Source: Trebouxia sp. TZW2008
Lineage: Eukaryota > Chlorophyta > Trebouxiophyceae > Trebouxiales > Trebouxiaceae
NCBI GenBank assembly: GCA_002118135.1
Contig: BDIU01000063.1
Span: forward strand, 558,439 to 622,438
Length of the DNA stretch: 64,000 bases
Direction of reading: 5' to 3'
Shown here: positions 11,455 through 24,055 of the stretch, piece by piece
How positions within the stretch are numbered: the stretch's first letter is position 1
Layout: every line of letters starts with the position of its first letter
Made by a program: the position numbers and the translations under genes
Notes under the pieces: model-generated
The model's database searches: none
Told to the model about the DNA's origin: nothing
Seen by the model: only the letters and a program-made list of their open reading frames with translations

Positions 11455-14400
11455 TCATTTGAGAGTACTTAGCCAGTCAAGGATTGCATCTGCTGCTTGG
11501 GGCCATCCTGTGTCCTGCACAGACAGAAAGACCTTTTGCATGCTGTCAAATACCCTCAGAAAGGCTTTGACACACCCAAGCAAATGATGCAAATGATGCT
11601 GGCCAACCTTCATTTGCTTCAGGCCAAGCACAGACACACAATGTAGAGACAACAGACACATATGAGCTCTACCAAGAGAAGCACAGCTGTAGCACTGCAC
11701 AGTGTTGTATCAAGTTGATTGAAGTGGTGAAAGCGCTTACCAGCATGAGATCATGGGCAGCATCCTTGAGTGCCACAGCTTTGTCCTCACCAAAATGCTG
11801 AGCAGTCTCATCTGCAGCCTCAACATCAACCACAAAATCCTGGTCACCCACAAGGCTCAGGACAGGTGTGTTGAACCCATCTGGCGGCTTCTGTATTGGC
11901 AGCTCATGCTTTGTCATGTAGCTCAGGTCACACAATTGTACTGGGCTCATATTGTCCTGAAGCAGCTTGAACCACCTATGCCGCGCATCAAGTGTAAGCA
12001 CAAAACATCTGGAGCAGATGTTTTATAAGAGGATGATACGAAGGCAGACACAATGAAGTCTTCAAATTCATGGTTGGAATTGACGTTCTGCAATCTGTGC
12101 TCATATGTGGACAGACAGACATTACAACTATTTTGTTCATTCTGTATAAGCTGGGCAGGCGATGCTACAGGCAAGCTAAACTCAGGCAATCTTGTGATGT
12201 CAATTGCAGAAACTCACTGCTGGAGCTGCTGCTCTGGTATGTCCTGTGAAAGAAACATGTCCTTGAACAGGGGCATAGAACGGCTGTAAGATCTTGTGAT
12301 GAAGCCCCTGCATCACCACATCTTCTGCTGACACCCTTGATCAGCAAACATATACAGATCAGCTCAAACAAACAGGCCTTGACGCGTAATCGGCTGAGAC
12401 CTCTGTTTTGCTTATGTAGGGCATGCTGCACTCTGCTGCTCTTGATCATGAAAGCAGCAGAATGACTGACCATGTGAGCCTGATGCTGAACAGGGGTTTC
12501 CTGCGCAATGTGCGGCCGACCAACTTGCTGTTGCCAGAAGGAGGCGTGCTGGCCAGAAGGGCAAGCCCTGCTAGCTGCCTTGCTGATGCTGCAGGGGCTG
12601 TTTCCCCATGCCCCACCACATACCTGCAAACCACTGACCCATAATCAATCAGTACAAAGCATAGCTGATGCTGGTCAATCTTGGTGTGCATGCCCATTGA
12701 GACAAGACTCTGTATACAGTCAGGCAAAACTGCAGGAGCTGTGTCCCCATGCCCCACTGCATACCTGCAAACCACTGACTCGTTGTACTCAGTACAAAGC
12801 ATAGCTGATGCTAGTCAACCTTGGTGTGCATGCTCACTCAGACAGGACACTGGATACTGTCAAGCATAAATGCCAAGGCTGTTTTCCCATGCCCCATCAC
12901 ATATCTGCAAATCAACTGATATGTGATGTCGCTATGCAAGGCACAGCTGAAGCTATGCAACCTTGATCTACATGGTCGTTGGAGATGACCCTGTCTGATG
13001 CATTGCAATGCGTAGTCACAGCTGCTCAGCCAAATGTGCATGCTCCATGAGCACTGATGACGCCGATGCCAGCCCAAACTCAAGCACTGGCCATTGCGAT
13101 AACAATCAGAAACTACAGCAGCAAGGTAGTCATGCTTATATGCTGGCTGCACACTGCAAGGTCGGCTTCAAAGTCAGGCCTCAGCCTGCCACCCATGGCG
13201 ACCAAATAGCAGCAATAGAAGTGCTGAAGTACTAAGTGCCGTCCAACACGTGAGCTGCTGCTATTGGAATGCTGGGGATGGGCAAGAGCATGCTTCTGGA
13301 GTCGCATTGCTACCCTGGCATTTGCAGCTTTGCATGACCACAGGGAGAAGCACCACAAAACATGCAGTATTATCAATTCAGGAAGCTGGTTGCAAGCAGT
13401 GTATCTGTGAAGCAAACTGTTGCTCAAGCCAGCAGTCTCGCTTGTTTGCAAAGCTGGCTGTGCGCAGCAATTTTGAAGCAACCCACTGCTCTGCTACAGC
13501 TGGATGCCACAGAAGTGGAGTCAGTCACCTTTGAGCCACCAGGTTGCCAAAGCAGTGTGCGTGATCGACGGGCAACCGCTTCAGGCTATCAACAAAATGG
13601 TCCAAGTCTGCTTTGTGGCTGACCAGAGTGGCAGCAGCATTCAAGCAATGCACTGTTCAAGCAATGCACATAGAGGAGCATGGTACCACAGCAAAGTATG
13701 ACAATGACCAGCACACAGAGGTGTGTGGGTACAAGTGCAAGTGGCTAATGATGTCTAGCAGAGGATTCACAGGCACTCATCACCTTTGAGCGACCAAGCC
13801 GCCAAAGGAGTGTGCGAGAATGACAGGCGGCCGCTCCAAGCTGCTGACAACATGGTCCAGGTCTGCTGCATGACTACCCAGCGTGCCAGCAGACTTGATA
13901 TTTGACTGCGTGTCACTCTTGCCTTGACTGCGGAAGCTGACGGCATAGGTGTCGTACCCCCTGTCAGCAAAGTAGGGCATGAAGGTCTCCTGTGACCATG
14001 AGACAAAGCTGTGTAGGCTTGAGACAAGCTGTGCGATCATGGATCATGAGGCGGATTACGTGTGAGGAAGCACTTTGGAGAAACATTGTGTTGTGGGGAA
14101 GTGCAGGTTGTTTGTGTATGACACAATGGTGTCGACATTTCAGCTCAATGTGATCAGTGTTCTTTGCTATTAACTGCAGCAGCTGGGTGACTGGAGCGCC
14201 ATGTATTTGTCATGATGCAAGCAGACATGCTCTGTCAGCATATCAAGCATTGTACGCTGTAATGCTTCGCGATGTGACTGCATAAACTTAGATAAGATGG
14301 ACATGCACACAGATGCAGCAGTCATGCATCGGCACAAGCACATAAGATCAAGCACATGCGCAGGAACAACAATTGCTCATACAAATGAGGTCAACTGGAG

Positions 14401-14792
14401 TGCACACCTTGTAACACCAGGCTGCATGGCCAGCGCCATGCAGCATGACTAATGGTGGTTTGCCATTGCTGGCTGTCTGCAGCAAGCAGCAAATGCGTCA
14501 ACATATCACTACAGCAGCTTTTCAGCAGCAGATCTGCGTCCGGGGTCTTACACGATACCTTGTCAGGGAAGAGCTTCAGGATTTCGAGCTTTGTGCCATC
14601 TGGCAAGGAGTGCCTGTCCTCCTGGACCTGTCTGACGGCAGTTTCTTGCTGGACCGCTGCTGACACGCGACATCTTTCGCTGTTGTATCTACACTTGGGC
14701 TTCCTTGAATGTCTCCCTCCTCTGTCTGATGCGAATGGCACAGCGCCTCGGTGCAGCCCTGTTTCAAACTTGATCAGGGGGCTCACTTGCAT
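11455..14792 (-). CDS. Alpha/beta-hydrolase fold protein, probably plastid-targeted
   Basis: Seven exons (minus): 14792-14559, 14476-14408, 13989-13784, 12623-12471, 12307-12218, 11975-11741, 11514-11455; 348 aa with all phases consistent. Fold landmarks: PPLVMLHGAGHAAWCYK (oxyanion loop), YFADRGYDTYAVSFRSQGKS, the nucleophile elbow LAHSFGGLVAQ (Ala replaces the first Gly of GxSxG), LALLASTPPSGN, LVGDQDFVVDVEAADETA (acid residue) and the AAHDLML histidine. The first 50-60 residues are basic and Ser/Arg-rich, suggesting a transit peptide (inference). The family resembles plant lysophospholipase/esterase-like hydrolases; the substrate is unknown. The intron before exon 4 holds two extra copies of the exon-4 start. 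The gene diverges from RPC7 and converges on the PGM-like gene. Confidence 0.87.
12590..12925 (-). repeat. Three tandem copies (about 140 bp each) of the hydrolase exon-4 start
   Basis: Plus-strand blocks around 12610, 12751 and 12891 share 'ccccatgccccacnncatacctgcaaa'. On the minus strand each reads acceptor TTTGCAG (third copy slightly changed) followed by codons for RYVVGHGETAPA, RYAVGHGDTAPA or RYVMGHGKTALA. Only the 12623 copy continues into exon 4. The other two lie upstream in the intron. Confidence 0.88.
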
Positions 14793-15258
14793 AGCGGGAG
14801 ACAGCTTACACAAGCTTAAGTAAGGGCATCGCATGCAAAGATCAACGCAAATACCATGCTGCTGCAAACACGTCGCATCAGGTTGCAGGCTCGCGTAGCG
14901 CAAGCGCAAAAGCAAGCTCTTGCGTTGGCGTTTAAGGTCAGCGTTACGTTTTTCCTTCAGCAGGTCTGCAACCTCCGCACAGCTTTTGCGCAGGTATTGA
15001 GAAGATCAAGTCGACCAGACATCTTGCAGTGCGTGCACTCGCAGCCCCAAGCATCGCCCCATTTTGCCCTGCTTCACCCCGGCTCTGTTTTGGCTGCTTG
15101 ACCTAACAGGCGTTTCGGGGTTGATCTGCTCTATTGCGACACTGAAGGGTGATACACCAGCCACACTACCGGCAAGAACAGAGAAACGATGATGGAGGAC
15201 CTCTTGCCAGTGTAAAATATTGCAAAGTGAAGATTCTTTGCAGCAAAGCAAAAGTGCC
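14793..15258. promoter_or_regulatory. Divergent promoter region between the hydrolase and RPC7
   Basis: The 466 bp between the two start codons must hold both 5' UTRs and promoters. Runs of 'gcgtagcgcaagcgcaaaagcaagc' type (near 14893) give weak GC-skewed repeats. No defined element was recognised. Confidence 0.4.
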
Positions 15259-17040
15259 ATGTCTGGTCGGGGCAGAGGTCGAGGGCGCGGGCGTGGTCCT
15301 ATCGCTCCGAAAATTACTGATGACGAAGGCAAAGAGATCCCAGCGTCCGAGATAGGACCTCCTCCTCTCTTTCCTGTAAGCCTTGTCTGTTGGTCTGGTT
15401 TGACCTGGTAGCACTTAAGGAGTTGACCTACTTTGACTTGAATGCTGCTACAACAGAAAGTAGAGCTGCCGTCAATGCCTGAGCTGGAGGCTCAAGACCA
15501 AAGACTGAGGGAAAGATGGCGGGGGCTCAATCAAGCATACATCAAGTCACCATACCACCTGAAAGCCGACCTGCCTAAAGGTATTCCTCAAGCTACTACA
15601 TGACTCAAAAGCATGGACTGCTATACACACTTGTACTGTCATGCATTAGTATGGGCGCAAAGCACACACTGTTTCAGCATGCGCAATGCTCCTGAAGGCA
15701 AAGTCAGATGTGGCATTGACAGGACATTGACATGAAACCATGCAATGAACATGTTTTGGTGATGCAGATGGCCTTTCTGCAGATATAGCGCGCTATTCCA
15801 GCAAGTACCGCCCAGAAAACAAGGACAGCAAGGCGTCCTTGGCCATGGTGATGAGCTTGGACCCATACTACTTTCCTGAAGAGCTGTATACCACCAAGGA
15901 GCGCAAGTAAGCCCTGCTAGAGATAATAAGAGCAAGCCAACATTGTGTCAACATGATGCAGCTGCATACTGACTGCTATGTGCAAATCATTGCAACTGCC
16001 TGACGGAAAACAAGTGAGCTCATGTCCATACATACCTACATGACCAATTGCTCGTGCAGCGACAAGTCGTGCCATGTAGCTGCCTAAGAACTTGGCAGGC
16101 TGTACACAATCGCCGTTTGTTTGGCATCATCATTGTGAGTGATGTACATGTGGGGGGCTTGGTCTGAAGAGCGTATGTGTGTGAACCTTTGCAGGGCCTC
16201 AACACGTGCTGGAACAGTTGCTGCTCAGCGGGCCTACTGGGCAGCTCAGGCAAGCAATGCAGAAGAAGGTGCTTTCTCACCTTACTCACAAGCACAATGT
16301 TGTGTCCCATGCCTGCAACGGCAAGGTTGCCCTCACATCATGCTCCATGTTGACATGTCTGAAACAAGCCACATGCTAAATCATGCGTGCATTGCTGCAT
16401 GGCACAGGCTGCTCTCGCAATGATTGGCATCATATGCAAAAGCACGTGCCATCAAGGCAATTGGTGACAGTGGTACCACATGGAATGCATGCCTCTTGCA
16501 ATCAAGTGCAACACAAGGTTATAAGTGTTGGTTGCTTGCTTCAGAGGATCCTATGTTTGCCCGTATGGCAAAGATGGAGACTGAGCTTGCCAAAAGGGCA
16601 CCTGAAGAGGGTGATCAGGAAGATGGAGAAAGGAAGAAGAGGAAGACTGAAGATGGTGAAGTTGAAGAGGATGCACCTGTCGAGGAGGATGAGGATGACT
16701 ACCAGGATGACGATGATTACTATCAGGTGAGTCAAGTCTTTGCCGCTTGCAATTGTGATGCTAGTTGGATTATGAAGCCAAGACTTTTCAACTGTGGGTT
16801 GTGCCCAATGAATGCAATACGATCAATCATTTCTTGCACATAGTCCATGTGCGCCCGCAGTTGCATGCACCATACAAATCATAATTCAAAGAGCTTCTTG
16901 ATGCAGTGTTTCTATTGCGCAGGGCACAGCAGCTGCATCACTTTGTATGAGCGCGATCGTTGTTGCAGGGCAATGTGTTTGATGATGATGAAGGGTATGA
17001 TGACGCTCTAGAAGATGGCGATGATGGAGCAGTATACTGA
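15259..17040 (+). CDS. RPC7: RNA polymerase III subunit RPC7/RPC31
   Basis: Six exons: 15259-15375, 15457-15580, 15768-15906, 16195-16268, 16545-16726, 16969-17040, total 235 aa. The protein is a subunit of the RPC3-RPC6-RPC7 subcomplex that helps Pol III open promoters. Evidence: a Gly-Arg N-terminus (MSGRGRGRGRGRG), PPPLFPKVELPSMPEL, YIKSPYHLKADLPK, DIARYSSKYRP, SLAMVMSLDPYYFPEELY, a Lys/Glu middle with RKKRKTEDG, and a highly acidic Asp/Glu C-terminus ending in Tyr-stop. This order (basic N-terminus, short conserved Pro/Leu block, acidic tail) is that of the family. All junctions are in phase. It converges on BIN4 with only 126 bp between stop codons. Confidence 0.88.
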
Positions 17041-17166
17041 TGAACCACAACTGATGTGTCTTACAGTATATCACATCGTAGCAGTTGCAGTCTTGCAAAG
17101 GACCAGCATTTAGGTAGTGCAACATTTCATCAGGACTTGATGAGTGCATGCTCATCACAAGTAACC
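17041..17166. other. Convergent intergenic spacer between RPC7 and BIN4
   Basis: A 126-bp gap between two stop codons. The mature 3' UTRs of these genes probably overlap. No distinct motif was recognised. Confidence 0.45.
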
Positions 17167-19192
17167 TCATTTCTTGACGGCCCTAACTTTCTTGTGTGGT
17201 TTTGCTTTCTGCTTTTGCTTGGCTGTTTTTGCTTTTGGAATTTTCATGTTGGACTCATCATGATACAGATTCTCCTCGTCGCTCCAGTCATCCACGCACC
17301 TGTTCTGGTCTGCATTTCAAGCACAGGAACATATGCAGGCAAGCCATGTGCTGAGGTTTCGATCATGATTGGTCATTGAACAGAGTCAATAACAAAAATT
17401 GCTGCTGTAGCGCATGTTGCAATGAAAGCTTCATTAGCAGAAAGCATGTCAATGCGTCAGCATGTACAGGTTCTGTATATTTACCTGTTTCACTGTGAAG
17501 TGCCTGAGCTTGAATGTAAGCATTGGTCACCAGCTCCAGTGTTGCAGTACCGGCTGTGCCTCCTACATGAGCAACACAGCTGCAGAGGCCTGTGTGCACC
17601 TGGGAAAATTTGCAATGCGGCACAGTGTGAGCACACTTGCCAAGAAACGTGGTGCATGTGAGACTGACCTGTGTGGGCTACTCTGGCAATAAGCAGATTT
17701 GAACTACAGTATGCTGGCCTGGCATCATACACTGTGCCTGCATCAAAAGCAACCTTGCCTTGCAATCCTTTGCGGCGCCTCTATCTATGCGTAAGCTGTG
17801 ACCTGCTCACTGCTGTTTGTTGACTGCACTGTGCTCTTCCAACAGCTGTGCAGACATACAGGTACCTTTGATGTCCATCAGCACTTTTGTGCTGGAAGAG
17901 TCTGACTGCAATGCAAAGCGGCCGATGCCGCCTGCGTCTCCTGCCACATCAAATTCAGCTGGCATCTCAACCAGCAAGCAGTCAGGCTCAGCTGAAGTGC
18001 GCACTGTCCCAACAGGCATGTCGATCTGAGCTTCCTGCAAACACAGCAGACGCTGCCGACCCGTCGCACAATTCCATGACATTGCTTCAGGGGGAAAAGC
18101 TGCTTGCTCACAGGTTGCGCGATTCACTCATCTCCAAAGCCATGGCAGTAAGTGACGCCACTACCATCATTGTTTGCTCTGTCTGCTGTGACGTAGGCTC
18201 TAGTATAGCTACATATGATGAGTGCTGAGCAATCAAAGATTGTGCCAGGAAGTGCTTACAAGCTGGCAAGCTTGCCTTAAGTGGTCTCACCTTGAGAATG
18301 CTTTTGGTCACGCGCTGGCGCTTGGCTGCTCTTGGGGCATCATCCTCTGGTGCCTCACATGCAGGCTGTACCTGCAAGCAGCAGCATTGTCAGCATCTGA
18401 TCTCTGCACAAGAGTACAGGACTTAGGCCCTGATGGGTGTACTGCATCAGCAACTTCAAAGCCACTCAATGAACAGAATGCTTTCGACTACCTTAGGACT
18501 GCCTTGGACTGCTGTCTTCAAACCGCCATAAATGTCAGCTTTGTCGTGGTCAGCATTGTCAGTGTATGAAGCAGAAGAGCGTTGTTTTGTGGCTCTTTGG
18601 AACTCTCTGTGGCCAGCATCAATGCAGCTTTTGCCTGAAGCATGTCTTGAAAGCAAACAGTTTGGCTTGACAGTCAAATGATGAGGGTTTGGGCTTCCAT
18701 CATCTGCTGCAATTTCCTGACTTGGCTGGTAGCTAGATGCCTCATCACTGCTTGGTGATGACCAGCCATCAGTGCTGTCTGTAGGTTTTGAAGGTGAGGG
18801 TTGACGACGGGCAGGCTCTGTCAAGGGTGTGATTTTTTGATGAGGCACAGCTTTGCAGGCTGTTGAAGGTGCATGCTGTGAAATCTTGTGCCTGGCAATC
18901 TCCTTTTCAGCAGCCTTACTGCTCTGATTTGCAGCTGGCTGCTGGCTAGTGGGGAGTAGCACTAATGAGCTTGGCCACATACTTCTTTTGACCTGAGCCC
19001 TGCCTGGTGGTGCTTTGGCTGTTTGAATGTTTTCCCTTGCTTTGCTCAAGCCATGCAGCTCTTTCACTGGGCCACCATGGCCATCCTGCAACAGCAGCAA
19101 TGACACGTCATGCATCAATCAAGCTCACAGCCACCGCTGCATGAGATACCAGTCCATGCTACAGACAAGGGTGGTCTGACCTGGTCGTCAGC

Positions 19193-19232
<40 letters not shown>

Positions 19233-19288
19233 TTTGCCGCTTTGTTTGCCCTCCGCCCGCTGTCCCTTCTCCGAGCAAAGGTGATCAT
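17167..19288 (-). CDS. BIN4: BIN4/MID-like DNA topoisomerase VI partner
   Basis: Seven exons (minus): 19288-19181, 19085-18492, 18371-18291, 18034-17866, 17737-17669, 17553-17485, 17309-17167; 410 aa. In plants BIN4 (MIDGET) is part of the topoisomerase VI complex and is needed for endoreduplication. The core match covers LLVEMPAEFDVAGDAGGIGRF, VLMDIKGTVYDARPAYC and ARVAHTAGTATLELVTNAYI, the order seen in BIN4: an acidic block, an SGD-like loop, LDLKGxxY, then the VxHT strand. The N-terminus carries polyalanine and a long Ser/Pro-rich region; the C-terminus is basic (KAKTAKQKQKAKPHKK), suiting DNA binding. The basic AAKRQR patch suggests a nuclear signal. The middle is poorly conserved, so exon choice around 18100-18290 could miss a short exon. 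Confidence 0.75.
19194..19231 (-). repeat. CTG/CAG trinucleotide repeat encoding polyalanine in BIN4
   Basis: About twelve uninterrupted CAG triplets on the plus strand are read as GCT codons on the minus strand, giving a run of roughly 13 alanines in exon 1 of BIN4. Confidence 0.9.
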
Positions 19289-19962
19289 GCTAAGCGAGTG
19301 GTGTCCGAGGCAGAGCGCTTGCACAGAGCAATTCTGTTGGCCCTCTTTTTCCTCCGGAAGAAGGCCTTCCCCTAGGGGTCTGTTCTGCGTGTACAGTCGG
19401 CTGGCCGCGCAGTCAGGCGATTTGCTGAAGCATACGACTTAGTCCTGAGGCAAGACGCCACTTCTGCGCCTGGACAGCAATCCCAAGCCCTGTTCTTCGC
19501 TCCTGGCACCTTGCAGCGTTGCATTTGAGTTTGGACGTTTGAGTCTTCCGCTGGACGCTGAATTTATCATCGTGACGTTGTGCTGATGCGGCTGTATGGG
19601 TCATGCTTGACAAGAAGCAGCTACACGTCACAGCTTTACTTGCTTACAGTTTTGAGTTGCCCACATTGTTGAACACAAAGTCATTGAAGAGTACAAGAGT
19701 TGGTCATTGTCTGAGGTCACCGGGTTATGCATGGCAAACAGCCAGGAACAGCGGTGCTGCTCTGAATTTCAAGCAGGAGTTAGTCTGACAGTAGGACAGG
19801 GGCCACAGCAATGTCATACACTTTTGATACAGAACTAGTAAAAGCAGTACTAGCAGCTCTGAAACAGGCAATAAATCAGACTGTTATTCTCAAAGAAGAA
19901 ACCTGATCCTGTACCTACTTTAGCTTAGACGTACAGACTCAATGCAAACCAGAACAGGCAAT
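19289..19962. promoter_or_regulatory. BIN4 promoter side and UGD 3' region
   Basis: A 674-bp gap between two minus-strand genes. It should contain the BIN4 promoter at the left and the UGD 3' UTR at the right. I see no further coding exon or repeat. Confidence 0.4.
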
Positions 19963-22900
19963 CTAGCTATAGGCCTTCTGAATGAAGGGGTCAAGAGGCT
20001 TCCCTAGCGCATACACAATGAAGCCAATCTCCCTGAGCTTCTCATGATCTAGCAGATTGCGGCCGTCAAAGATGAATGCTGGCTTCATCATCGTGTTGTA
20101 GATGCGTTCATAGTCATAGTTCTTGAACTCATCCCACTCAGTCAGCACTGCCAGACCATGTGCATCATTGCAAGCCTCATACGGGTCATCTGAAACAGTC
20201 ACTGCATCTGTTTTTTGGTGCTGCTTGCGCCCTGGGTGATCCCACTCAAACTTGGGGGTGGCCAAATCTGTGAAGATCTGCTCCCTTGTGACCTGCATGC
20301 AGGAGAGTCAAGGTGAGCGTGTTGCAGCATAGATGCAGCATAGCACAGCTGTGACTGGGCCAACAGCAAGTAAGGCCAAGAACCCCAACTGCTTCTGCAT
20401 GGTCAGACTGGATCTGGCAAACTCTGCCGGTGTGCAGTAAAATGTTCTATCAAATAGATAATACAAGTCAATGACCCTAATGTCAGGGCCACAAGAGCAA
20501 GCAGTGAGTATTGCCAGTCAGTCAAAAGCGCCAGTTGACAAGGCACAGTGATGTCCTGTGAGTGACAGCAACTGCAATTGCACTGCAAACAATGCTCTGA
20601 TAAGCTGTTGATGATGCTTTGACGCAGGGGACATTAAACAGCAAAAGCAGAAGACAGGCCTTGAATGATGCTGATTGTCGCACACCTTAGGGTCGTACAC
20701 GCTCAAGCGAGCATTGTCTCCCAACAAGCCCTTGCACACATCCAGTGCAGGTGTTTCTCTGGTGTCACCGGTGTCCTTCTTGAACGCAAAGCCAAGGATG
20801 GCAATCTTCTTGCCAGAGATGGTGTTGAACATGGCATCAATGATGCGCTCCACAAAGCGCTGCTTCTGGTAGTCATTGATGAGCACCACCTGTGGAGACA
20901 TGCATCTCAGCTCCACAGCTAGTAAATTAACAATGCCAGAGGTGGTTACAATCAGACCAATGAAAGCAGTGCCTTGCAAAGCAGCTGAGCTTCCCAAATG
21001 CCATCACAGAAAGCAGCTGAACTTGCCAAACACCATCAGGCAAGACTGCAAGTGCAGCACCCTCCCATGCCACTATCTCAATGCCAACAGGCTGCATGTT
21101 GTCAGAGGTGTTAGCTGCAGCTCAACAGAGTGTGACACAGTCCACAAACAACACTGGTGTTGAGAAGCATATGCACTGCAGATCAACAAAATTTGCAGTG
21201 TATGTCGAGGACACATGTGTTCAAGCATGGGAAGGTCATGTGAATAAGACTCACCGAGTGCCAGTAGCTGGCAACTTGCTTCAAGCCAAGCATCTCACAG
21301 ATGTAGACCAGGTTGAGGATGTCTTTCTGGAAGCAGCTGCCACCAAAACCGACAGATGCTGACAGGAACTTGGGACCCACACGGGAGTCAGTGCCAATTG
21401 AATGTGCAACCTGTACAGATACAGAATAGGTTTCAGAGCAGCACTTGCCAGCTGAGCACTTGCCAGCTGAGCACTTGCCAGCTGAGCACTTGTAAGAGCA
21501 TGCGGAACGCAGGCAGGCTTGTCATGTCCAGGACTGATACACAAAGGTGTGTGACATGAGCACAAGGTGCAGTGACCACAGAAGGCTATCCTGGACAATC
21601 AGCAGCAGAGCCTGCCTGTATTGATTGTTAGCTGAATTGACAATGATAGCATTTTAAACAGTCAATTTGCGTAAACGCATTGCCTTGTCACATGCCACAA
21701 CTGACATGCAGAGGTGCCTCATCATGAGTACAAAGTGCAATCAGCACAGAGACGTTCCAAACGGACCAGGAGCAGAAAGCTGCCTATGTTGGCTGTTTAG
21801 CTGAAATGACAGCTGGATCTGACAATGACAGCAGTTCAGATAGCCAATTGACATGGATGCAGTGCCTTGTCACACACTGAAAATGACATGCACAGGAGCA
21901 CAATCATGCACTCAGCCCAGAGGGCTGTTGTAGACATCCAGCAGCAGAACCTGTCTATATTACCGGTTGTGGGAGTGACAGCATTCATCCAGTGTATGCA
22001 GTGGCTGCTGCGCTTTCTGCAAAGTCTGACCTGTTGTACATCAGCCCCAGTGGCCTCACAAAGAGCAGAGATAGAGTTGATGGAAGAGATCCTTTGGGCC
22101 AGGAACGCATTTGCAGTCAGCTTGGAAAGCTCTGCTGACCAAAGGTTGGCACACAAGATGCGCTCCTCAGGAATCCAGTGTTGGTATACGCTCTTCAGCA
22201 CCTTGACTGCTCGCGTGCCACTTTCTGTCTCTTTGCCACCAATCAAGACCTGCAACAACAACAATAATCAAGATGGTAACAAGAGGGAAGTGGAGATGGT
22301 AACAAGAGGGAAGTGGAGATTATGATTGTGCGAAAGACAATAGTAAATTACACGCTCTACCACAGTTGTGCAAAGCAGGCATGCAAGTGCAGTAGAGTGC
22401 AAAGTGTCAAGTAGGAGCTTCAAGCCAGCTTGAGCTCACGTTCAACGATTTATACTGCTTCTCCTTGTGAGCAAAGTCCAACATTAGAGCGCGCTTTGAG
22501 ATCCTCATCAGTAGCTGTTGCAAGTGAGGTAAACGTGATTGACACCTTGACAAACTGGAAGAATGACAATGTTTCCTCTTTACGCAGGGAAGCACAAGCA
22601 AGACGAGGCTGTGTCAGCCAGGTGATGCTAATTGACACGCAAGTTGCAGATGGCTGTATGCTTGATAAATGTGATGCCCAGCCCAAGCCCAGGTACATCA
22701 TATCATGACATGCCAATGATGTCGCATGTGTCAAACACAGTGTGCATGGACGTGTTGCTGCTCAACTGCATGTATGCTGATGAATGTGTGCAGCAACACA
22801 TCCATCAGCATACAACAAGCATGCAAATGGGTTGCATACCATGATACTTGACTTTTCTGCAAGATCTGGGCAATTATATTTGGCAGGTGCAGAGCATGCA

Positions 22901-24055
22901 GGGTGTCAAGCGTTGCATGCAATGGGCATGTGCGGAAGATACGCAGCACTCACCCTGTCTGGGTTCTCTAGGTCGGCCATAGCTGTGCCTTCTGCTAGAA
23001 ACTCAGGGTTGCTCAGAATCTCAAAGTGCACTGCAGGGTCAGAGCAGTTGCGCCGCAACACCTGTGCAGCAGAATGAACCGTTTCGCCTTGCATGTTTGT
23101 CAGATGGGAGCTTTGAGCTGTCCAAGCATTGCAGCTGTATGAGTGACGCAGCGTGCATGTATTGGCAGCACATAACAGCAGCGACTGCAAGGCAGGACAT
23201 GTCACAACAGCAAATGCAAGCCACTGATGGGTTGCTGCAGACCCTTGACCATTGAGTGGCAGTTACAGATGGGTGTGAGGATTGTGTACCTTCTCAATAG
23301 CCTCAGCAGTCTTGACTGGCACAGTTGACTTCTCAACTACAATCTTGCTGGACTTGGAGACACTTGCAATCATACGCGCTGCGCCCTCCCAGTATGTCAG
23401 GTCTGCTGCTTTGCCAGCACCAACGCCACGTGTCTTGGTGGGTGTGTTGACACTGCAGAAGGGAGAATATGAGAAGCAAGCCCTCTACTATTGCAAAATT
23501 ATTGCTGGGAACCGTGCAGGGGGTAATGCTGATGGGCTTGACACTTTCCAAGAACCGTGAGTGATGCAAGGGGTTCGCATATATATTGGCAAAACGCAGC
23601 ATCGCTGACGTTTAGCGTGAATATGGGTGACGTTTTGGCGAGAGAATGCAGTGCAGGCGGCAAGGCCGCATTTCAAACTGCAGCGGATCAAACGGTGCTG
23701 CACAGCGTTTTCATTGGGTGTAAAGCGATGCAGTGCCTCGTGGATGGCGAATATCACGCATCCGCTTTCGACCAATGCATCACGAATGTGGCCGCGTCGC
23801 CCACCTGACGAAAACGATGTCGGCCTCGCCAACATGTTTGTGAGTGTCTGTGCTGAAAAACAAGTTACGACCTCTGCAGGCCTTCACCACCTCCGTGAGA
23901 CCCGGCTCATAGATCGGAAGCGCATCGCTGTTCCACGCCTTGATCCTTGCGTCATTGATGTCAACAACCACGACTTCGATCTCTGGGCACTTAAGTGCTA
24001 TCTGAGCCATCGTCGGGCCCCCGACATAGCCAGCGCCGATGCAAGCGATCTTCAT
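19963..24055 (-). CDS. UGD: UDP-glucose 6-dehydrogenase
   Basis: Seven exons (minus): 24055-23805, 23452-23290, 23061-22954, 22249-22031, 21410-21255, 20889-20686, 20292-19963; 476 aa, close to plant enzymes of about 480 aa. It oxidises UDP-glucose to UDP-glucuronate with two NAD+, supplying cell-wall and matrix polysaccharide precursors in the cytosol. Seen: N-terminal Rossmann motif [51 protein letters not shown] (catalytic Lys); [16 protein letters not shown] with the catalytic Cys; the second Rossmann motif [19 protein letters not shown]; and DGRNLLD. The start is ATG 24055, directly at the [10 protein letters not shown] domain edge as in plants. Introns 1 and 4 are long; the introns after exons 3, 4 and 5 contain short tandem repeats. 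Confidence 0.97.
21441..21492. repeat. 15-bp tandem repeat in a UGD intron
   Basis: 'gcacttgccagctga' is repeated three times plus a partial fourth copy, starting at 21441, 21456, 21471 and 21486. It lies 30 bp upstream (in gene sense) of exon 5. Confidence 0.9.
21610..21920. repeat. Diverged tandem copies (about 180 bp) in UGD intron 4
   Basis: Two blocks share the order 'tgttagctga..tgaca', 'agccaattgacatgga/agtcaatttgcgtaaa', 'cattgccttgtcaca' and 'aactgacatgcagagg/aaatgacatgcacagg', near 21610-21740 and 21790-21910. They are imperfect and old. Confidence 0.5.
22271..22318. repeat. 23-bp tandem duplication in a UGD intron
   Basis: 'agatggtaacaagagggaag' plus 'tgg' occurs twice back to back just upstream (gene sense) of the exon-4 acceptor of UGD. 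Confidence 0.9.

Noticed and set aside
19110..19442. Plus-strand polyalanine frame over the CAG tract.
   Set aside because: The tract reads as alanine on either strand; only the minus strand connects to BIN4 exons.
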